From JAUWMI01 sp964454265 (GTDB lineage Bacteria > Sumerlaeota > Sumerlaeia > MWCT01 > JAUWMI01): DNA of 27,122 bases. The position numbers and the translations under genes are program-made. Shown here piece by piece: positions 23,180 through 27,122 of the stretch. Location: contig CAYVXD010000047.1 in assembly GCA_964454265.1 (NCBI GenBank), forward strand, positions 1 to 27,122. The letters run 5' to 3'. The notes beneath the pieces are model-generated. The model made no database searches, was not told where the DNA came from, and was given only the letters and a program-made list of their open reading frames with translations. Within the stretch, counting starts at the first letter, position 1. The number at the start of each line of letters is the position of its first letter.

Positions 23180-23908
23180 TTAGTAGAGTTGCCAGTCCTT
23201 AATGCGGGAAGTGGAGTTTAAGTATTCCATAATGCCGTGCTTAAGCGCTTCGGCCATAGTTTGGCGGAATGAATCACTAGCTACCAGATTGTCTTCGACG
23301 GAATTCCCCATGTGTAGCATTTCTGGGAGAATAACCGGAACATCGGACCAATTAAAGCCTGTAATGTCGGAGCGCTCGGTCAACCCCAAGTCCGGTAAAC
23401 CAGTATCCTGGGCATAAATTTGCTGGATAATCTGGGCGGCCCTGAGACTTTCGTCGTAAATATCATCTGTCCACCCAACATGATAGGCTGGATAAAGGGT
23501 GAAGCACCCGCCGTTGCCCCCTGGGCCGCTTCCACTGTTACAGTGCAGGCGGATAAACAGGTCAGCGTTACAAGCATTAGCGATTTGTGCCCGTTCGCTA
23601 TTGGAGATATCTACGTCATGGGTGGTTCGTGTCATCACCACAGTCGTTCCTTCATCCTCTAACAAATCCCTCAGCTTTAACCCAATATCTAACACCACGA
23701 CATACTCCGGGCCGGCAATAGCGCCGGAAGTGCCCGAAGATACTTTTGTCTTCATCGTTGATGAGCCGGGGCCAACAGGCTCCAGGTCATAATTTGCATG
23801 CTGCTGATGCCCGGGGTCAATGCAGACAACATAGGTAAAACTCGGACTAACTAAAGCAAAAAGCACCACAGTGAGAAAAAAGGCGCTAGATCTTGTCCTG
23901 GTTGTCAT
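23180..23908 (-). CDS. N-acetylmuramoyl-L-alanine amidase, Amidase_3 family, exported
   Basis: A zinc amidase that cuts stem peptides from peptidoglycan glycan strands. Residues 1-25 are a signal peptide; the mature domain begins YVVCIDPGH. Zinc ligands are H34 (DPGH), E68 (AGPEYVVVLDI) and H122 (FIRLHCNS), and the catalytic glutamate is E196 (VILPEMLHMGN). All residues expected of the AmiA/AmiC-type catalytic domain are present. There is no AMIN or SPOR/LysM cell-wall domain, so the 242-residue protein is a bare catalytic domain. GGAG lies before the ATG. No adjacent gene is clearly co-transcribed. Its product, glycan strands without peptides, is the known substrate of DigH-type GHL10 enzymes such as the candidate at 7988-9445. 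Confidence 0.92.
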   Translation of the reverse strand: MTTRTRSSAFFLTVVLFALVSPSFTYVVCIDPGHQQHANYDLEPVGPGSSTMKTKVSSGTSGAIAGPEYVVVLDIGLKLRDLLEDEGTTVVMTRTTHDVDISNSERAQIANACNADLFIRLHCNSGSGPGGNGGCFTLYPAYHVGWTDDIYDESLRAAQIIQQIYAQDTGLPDLGLTERSDITGFNWSDVPVILPEMLHMGNSVEDNLVASDSFRQTMAEALKHGIMEYLNSTSRIKDWQLY

Positions 23909-24008
23909 TGTTAATCTCCACTGTCAGTTGAGTTCGTTTTAATATCGCGGAGGAAATACGCGTAGCAGACTGCACATCATGGTTGTATTGTGCAGTACAC
24001 TCACGTTT

Positions 24009-24377
24009 TTATTTCTGCCTTTTCCTGAAGAGGGCCGTAAAAAGAATAAACGATCCCAGGATTATGACAATAATGGGAATAATCGGAACCTGTAGTTCCA
24101 ACAGATTTCTAAAACCTATAGCTAAGGCAATAATACCGAGAAAGATGGCAGTTGTGTCCGTCTTTAATCCCATTAGTTGCTTTGCGAGGCTGAGCCCCAG
24201 TAAAATCGCGCCAACACCAATGAAAAAAGCTCCTTCTGGGATTACGTCTTTAGGAACCAGCCAAATAGCTCCAATCAAAATCAGAAATAATGCCCATCCA
24301 ATTGTCACGAAACGGTCGTGTATCCTTTGGGCATTCTCCTTTTGCACATGTGGAACTTGATTATCTTGAAGCGACAT
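24009..24377 (-). CDS. Small membrane protein, DUF5668/LiaF-TM-like
   Basis: A 122-residue protein with a polar N-terminal tail of about 25 residues (SLQDNQVPHVQKEN) and then four hydrophobic segments, roughly 28-44, 51-66, 74-90 and 97-115, ending in a basic FRKRQK. The paired short helices with WALFLILIGAIWL and IFLGIIALAIG resemble the DUF5668 or LiaF N-terminal membrane region, a small envelope-stress-related fold, but the match is by pattern only. AAGGAGG before the ATG supports translation. It lies 100 bases upstream of the amidase gene on the same strand and could share a transcript with it. The function is unknown. Confidence 0.72.
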   Translation of the reverse strand: MSLQDNQVPHVQKENAQRIHDRFVTIGWALFLILIGAIWLVPKDVIPEGAFFIGVGAILLGLSLAKQLMGLKTDTTAIFLGIIALAIGFRNLLELQVPIIPIIVIILGSFILFTALFRKRQK

Positions 24378-24429
24378 TCTATTCCTCCTTTCCTAGCTTT
24401 TGTATCAAGATGTACTGTGCTCCTGTTTT

Positions 24430-24585
24430 TTCTTCACGCAAAGAGACCAAGCGCGCTAAGAATGCAAATCTTTCCGGCAACAGGTGTGCACGGATAAATA
24501 CATTCCTTAAACTTTGCGGCTTGGCGTGACATTATAATCTAAAAATATCTTCGCGCAAAGGCGCCAAGACGCAAAGATATTTTCA
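24430..24585. repeat. Dispersed repeat block between small membrane protein and GxxExxY gene
   Basis: The block carries minus-oriented CACGCAAAGAGACCAAGCGCG (24436-24455 region), then a plus-oriented copy gtgcacggataaata...ttaaactttgcggcttggcgtg...aaatatctt (24486-24551), then gcgcaaaggcgccaagacgc in the opposite sense up to 24577. The middle copy closely follows the one at 23000-23073. The gap 24378-24613 holds nothing else I recognise. Confidence 0.65.
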
Positions 24586-24613
24586 TGATTGCATCCTTTC
24601 TGACAAGTACTTT

Positions 24614-24997
24614 CTATTCCTTCAATTTATTTACTATTCTTTTTATTCCGTCTTTGATTAAACCAGCGCCAAAGTTGATAAGTAGCCCAAGATGCATATC
24701 TGTAAGACGAAGATAAGTGAGCAATTGTTTATTATGAACAGGTGCTATCTGTTCCACTGACTTCAACTCAACAATCACTTTGTTCTCCACAACAAGGTCT
24801 GCCCGAAAGCCCTCATCAAATGTTACTGATTCATAAACGATCGGTATAGGTTGCTGCCTTGCCACAGAAAGCCCTCTTTTTTCTAATTCATAAGCTAACA
24901 CAACCTCATAAACTGATTCAAGTAGACCAGGGCCAAGAGTGGTGTGTATTTTATAGGCAGCGTCAACGATTTCTTTGGCAATCTCGTTCTCGATCAT
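24614..24997 (-). CDS. GxxExxY family protein
   Basis: A 127-residue member of the GxxExxY family. The defining motif is GLLESVY in the segment LGPGLLESVYEVVLAYELEK near the N-terminus. Further on, ADLVVENKVIVELKSVE resembles the D-x(n)-ExK core of PD-(D/E)XK nuclease-like folds, and the end is LLINFGAGLIKDGIKRIVN as in other members. I choose the ATG at 24997 because the 49 codons before it in the same frame are encoded by a dispersed repeat (reading NLTQRRKATKF) and are not family sequence. The biological role of the family is not established; members occur in many copies in some genomes, often next to such repeats. Transcription could continue from the manC gene upstream. Confidence 0.85.
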   Translation of the reverse strand: MIENEIAKEIVDAAYKIHTTLGPGLLESVYEVVLAYELEKRGLSVARQQPIPIVYESVTFDEGFRADLVVENKVIVELKSVEQIAPVHNKQLLTYLRLTDMHLGLLINFGAGLIKDGIKRIVNKLKE

Positions 24998-25033
24998 AGG
25001 TATATTCTTATTTGAAGTGCCAAAGTTTAAGAA

Positions 25034-25170
25034 AAACTTGGTTGCTTTGCGTCTTTGCGTGAGATTAATATTTCGAATATCTTCTTCATTTACTCTTAAC
25101 CGACAAGACCTTATCATTTCTTCTTTTCTCACGTAAAGACGCAAAAAACTTGCTCAAAGATATTTGTCCA
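25034..25170. repeat. Dispersed repeats flanking the GxxExxY gene and touching the end of manC
   Basis: Plus-oriented gctttgcgtctttgcgtgag followed by attaatatttcgaatatctt lies at about 25042-25076. An inverted partner, ctcacgtaaagacgcaaaaa through caaagatatttg, lies at about 25131-25170. The inverted copy overlaps the last codons and stop of manC, so the edge of the repeat coincides with the end of that gene. Confidence 0.6.
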
Positions 25171-26239
25171 GGCCTTTGGTGCGGAGAAGGCCGACGATAT
25201 CCTTAACATGCTGGGCCCGCTCCTTTGGACACACCAGAACCGCGTCCTTTGTTGCTACTATAACCAAATTGTTGGCACCCAGGGAAACGATAAGGGGTGC
25301 GTCGGCATCGGGGGGGCTGTAGAGAATGGAGCCATGGGTGTCCACGGAAATACACTGGCCCACCACGATATTTCCCATTGCATCTGGTGCATAGATTTTT
25401 TCAAGCGCATCCCAGGCCCCAATGTCGTTCCAATCAAACTCGGCGCGCACCACGAAAACATCGGATGCCTTCTCCATAATGCCATAGTCAACCGAGATGG
25501 TCGGGAATTTCCCGAAGACGCGGCCAATTACCTTTTTCGCCGCCGAAGTGTCCCATGCTTCAGCGATCGCCTGAATACCAGCGGACATCGCCGGAAGAAA
25601 GGTATCAACTGCTTGTCGAAACACGGCGGTCTTCCAAAAAAACATTCCACTATTCCACAAGAAATTACCACTCTCCAGGAACTTCCTGGCAGTTTCCGAG
25701 TCCGGCTTTTCCCGAAAACGCTTAACCTGATAAATCGTTCCGTCGGGCGTTGATTGAATCTCCTTGCCTACCTCAATGTAGCCAAATCCGGTAGCCGGAG
25801 TGCGCGGCGGAATGCCGAACGTGACGAAAGCGTCCTGATCTTCAGCGAATCGCAGTGCTGCCTGCACATTGCGCTGGAATGTCGCAGAGTCGCGAATGAC
25901 GTGATCCGCGGTTAACACAGCCATGGTGGGATTGCCATAGCGTTTCGAGGCGACCGCTGCGGCAAAGGCAAGACACGGTGCCGTGCTCCGACCCATCGGC
26001 TCGCAGAGAATATTATCGGGAAGTAAGTCAGGAACTTCCTGTAAAATCGTCTTTTTCAGCTTCGCATTAGTTACGATATAGATATGTTCAAGACCAATCA
26101 GGGGTTGAATCCGCCTGACAGAGGCTTCCAGCATAGTAGCGTAGGCGTCAAGTCGAAGGAGTTGCTTTGGCCGGTTCTGCCGACTGACGGGCCAGAATCG
26201 CTCGCCAGCACCGCCTGCCATAATTACCGCAATACGCAT
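25154..26239 (-). CDS. manC: Mannose-1-phosphate guanylyltransferase
   Basis: The enzyme makes GDP-mannose from mannose 1-phosphate and GTP, for use in cell-surface glycans. The nucleotide-binding signature MAGGAGERFWPVSR is at residues 7-20, with the lysine of NRPKQLL just after it. LTADHVI near 110, FREKPDSETARKFL near 166 and WNSGMFFWK near 191 are also typical, as is DWNDIGAWDAL near 268. At 361 residues it is the single-function type, without the C-terminal mannose-6-phosphate isomerase cupin of 470-residue forms. GGGAGG precedes the start, which is 20 bases after the stop of the glycosyltransferase gene, so the two form an operon. The C-terminal residues KYL and the stop lie in a dispersed repeat. 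Confidence 0.94.
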   Translation of the reverse strand: MRIAVIMAGGAGERFWPVSRQNRPKQLLRLDAYATMLEASVRRIQPLIGLEHIYIVTNAKLKKTILQEVPDLLPDNILCEPMGRSTAPCLAFAAAVASKRYGNPTMAVLTADHVIRDSATFQRNVQAALRFAEDQDAFVTFGIPPRTPATGFGYIEVGKEIQSTPDGTIYQVKRFREKPDSETARKFLESGNFLWNSGMFFWKTAVFRQAVDTFLPAMSAGIQAIAEAWDTSAAKKVIGRVFGKFPTISVDYGIMEKASDVFVVRAEFDWNDIGAWDALEKIYAPDAMGNIVVGQCISVDTHGSILYSPPDADAPLIVSLGANNLVIVATKDAVLVCPKERAQHVKDIVGLLRTKGLDKYL

Positions 26240-26259
26240 AATCCCTTGCCTCCCCGTGA

Positions 26260-27012
26260 TTATGAGTCCTCAGGAGCCCGAGGCAAAAGCCCAAGCCGCA
26301 ATTTTACCAAATCCACAAACATCTTAGTGGAATCAATGAGGGGATGGATCCTTGATTCAGGCGAATTGATCCATCGCACCGGCACCTCCTTAATCTTAAA
26401 CCCTTTTTGCCGTGCGCGGAGGAGTATCTCTACGTCAAATGCATAACCCCGCATGGTCTGAAGCGGAAACAGGGCCTGTGCTGCCTGGGCTGTAAACAGC
26501 TTGAACCCACATTGCGTATCCTTGATGCCACCAAGCACCAGCAGGCGCACCATGAGATTAAATATGCGGCCCATCATCTCGCGATACCATGCCTGGTGCA
26601 GCTCGATTCGCGACTCTTTGAGTCCCCGTGAGCCAATTGCAATATCATACCCCTCCTCCAGCGCCTGCAAGAGTCTGCTGACTTCCTCAATAGGCGTAGA
26701 GAGGTCCGCATCGCTAAACAGGCGCACCTGGCCTTGCGCAGCCACCATTCCGTGCTTTATTGCAGCGCCTTTGCCTTGATTGCGATCGTGCGACACAACG
26801 TGTAGAGAGCGACCAGCCATAGACTGGCGGGCCACCGCTACGGTCTTGTCCTGGCTCCCATCATCAACAAGCACGATCTCCCACGAGTAGGACTGACGGG
26901 AGAGATACTCGCAAATCTGCTCCAGGGTCGTGACAATCCGATGTTCCTCATTAAACGCAGGAACAACGACCGACAAGTATGGTTCTTGGGCTATCGGACT
27001 TTGTAGATTCAT
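26260..27012 (-). CDS. GT2 glycosyltransferase, dolichyl-phosphate glucosyltransferase-like
   Basis: A family 2 glycosyltransferase of 250 residues that probably transfers a sugar from a nucleotide donor to a polyprenyl phosphate. Motifs are VVPAFNEEHRI (residues 16-26), VDDGSQD (49-55), GKGAAIKHGM, the metal-binding D101-A-D103 in FSDADLSTP, and GSRGL followed by FNLMVR and DTQCGFKLF, the last typical of the ALG5/dolichyl-phosphate glucosyltransferase branch. There is no membrane helix, unlike eukaryotic ALG5. It comes first in an operon with manC, which supplies GDP-mannose, so a mannosyl transfer is possible. GAAGG lies about 10 bases before the ATG. The family is firm; donor and acceptor are inferred. 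Confidence 0.9.
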   Translation of the reverse strand: MNLQSPIAQEPYLSVVVPAFNEEHRIVTTLEQICEYLSRQSYSWEIVLVDDGSQDKTVAVARQSMAGRSLHVVSHDRNQGKGAAIKHGMVAAQGQVRLFSDADLSTPIEEVSRLLQALEEGYDIAIGSRGLKESRIELHQAWYREMMGRIFNLMVRLLVLGGIKDTQCGFKLFTAQAAQALFPLQTMRGYAFDVEILLRARQKGFKIKEVPVRWINSPESRIHPLIDSTKMFVDLVKLRLGLLPRAPEDS

Positions 27013-27034
27013 ACGTCGCGCCTTCGTTTATTTC

Positions 27035-27063
27035 GTAGGGGGCAGATTATAATCTGTCCCTAC
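27035..27063. repeat. Palindromic element with CAGATTATAATCTG core
   Basis: The 14-base perfect palindrome CAGATTATAATCTG (27043-27056) is extended by GTAGGGGG on the left and TCCCTAC on the right, pairing with one bulged G and one G-T pair. It is a second copy of the element at 21413-21439. It lies 23 bases before the glycosyltransferase gene (minus strand). Confidence 0.68.
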
Positions 27064-27122
27064 AGCTATGGTACACGGCCGACCTCCAAAGAGCGACTTG
27101 CGCGCCTCAGGCGTACTAGTGC

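Noticed and set aside
24998..25144. 49-codon N-terminal extension of the GxxExxY protein
   Set aside because: It is encoded by the dispersed repeat at 25034-25144 and does not belong to the family; the ATG at 24997 gives the usual length.
27013..27122. Open frames on the minus strand running off the window edge, with stops at 27028 or 27066
   Set aside because: Two frames are open over only 30 or so codons and one reads through the palindromic repeat. Nothing identifies a gene end, so none is annotated.
1..27122. CRISPR arrays, tRNA or rRNA genes, transposase or phage genes
   Set aside because: I looked for regularly spaced repeats, T-arm signatures outside tmRNA and mobile-element protein motifs and found none.

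Overview
The window looks like chromosomal DNA of a Gram-negative bacterium that I cannot place at species level. GC content is moderate, genes are mostly monocistronic or paired, several intergenic gaps run to 300-500 bases, Sec signal peptides and lipoprotein signals are common, and small palindromic repeats are scattered through the gaps. This combination is typical of genomes from poorly cultured candidate phyla (inference, low confidence). There is no phage, plasmid, CRISPR or integrase signal.

Region 1 (about 0.1-8 kb, + strand) holds an exported M19 dipeptidase, a small two-helix membrane protein, a large fused transporter-like/spermidine-synthase-like/TPR membrane protein, an exported class A beta-lactamase-like serine hydrolase and an exported N-acyl-D-amino-acid deacylase. 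Region 2 (8-13.8 kb) holds an exported GHL10 glycoside hydrolase-like protein, two ChbG/YdjC-type deacetylases (one apparently cytoplasmic, one a lipoprotein) that face away from each other around an unknown anchored protein, and a NagX/HGSNAT-like membrane acyltransferase. Together with the amidase_3 at 23.2 kb these could cut and salvage peptidoglycan or amino-sugar glycans and D-amino-acid peptides. This is inference from families and proximity, not a proven pathway.

Region 3 (14.2-18.1 kb) has a tandem pair of paralogous multi-pass membrane proteins of unknown function. They converge on a tightly coupled pair, an Old-Yellow-Enzyme-type oxidoreductase followed after 3 bases by a DUF4185 lipoprotein. 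Region 4 (18.5-21.4 kb) is housekeeping: tmRNA (ssrA) with a readable tag, a terminator, a flavodoxin-like protein, an HU protein with a clear promoter and terminator, and an AmrS-type radical SAM enzyme without its usual partners.

Region 5 (21.4-27.1 kb) has an APC-family amino acid permease broken by a frameshifting deletion, an N-acetylmuramoyl-L-alanine amidase, a small membrane protein, a GxxExxY protein surrounded by related dispersed repeats, and a GT2 glycosyltransferase plus mannose-1-phosphate guanylyltransferase pair. Three short palindromes related in design (GTAGGG...CCCTAC ends) sit at 1-23, 21413-21439 and 27035-27063, and a different two-hairpin element lies at 10612-10663.
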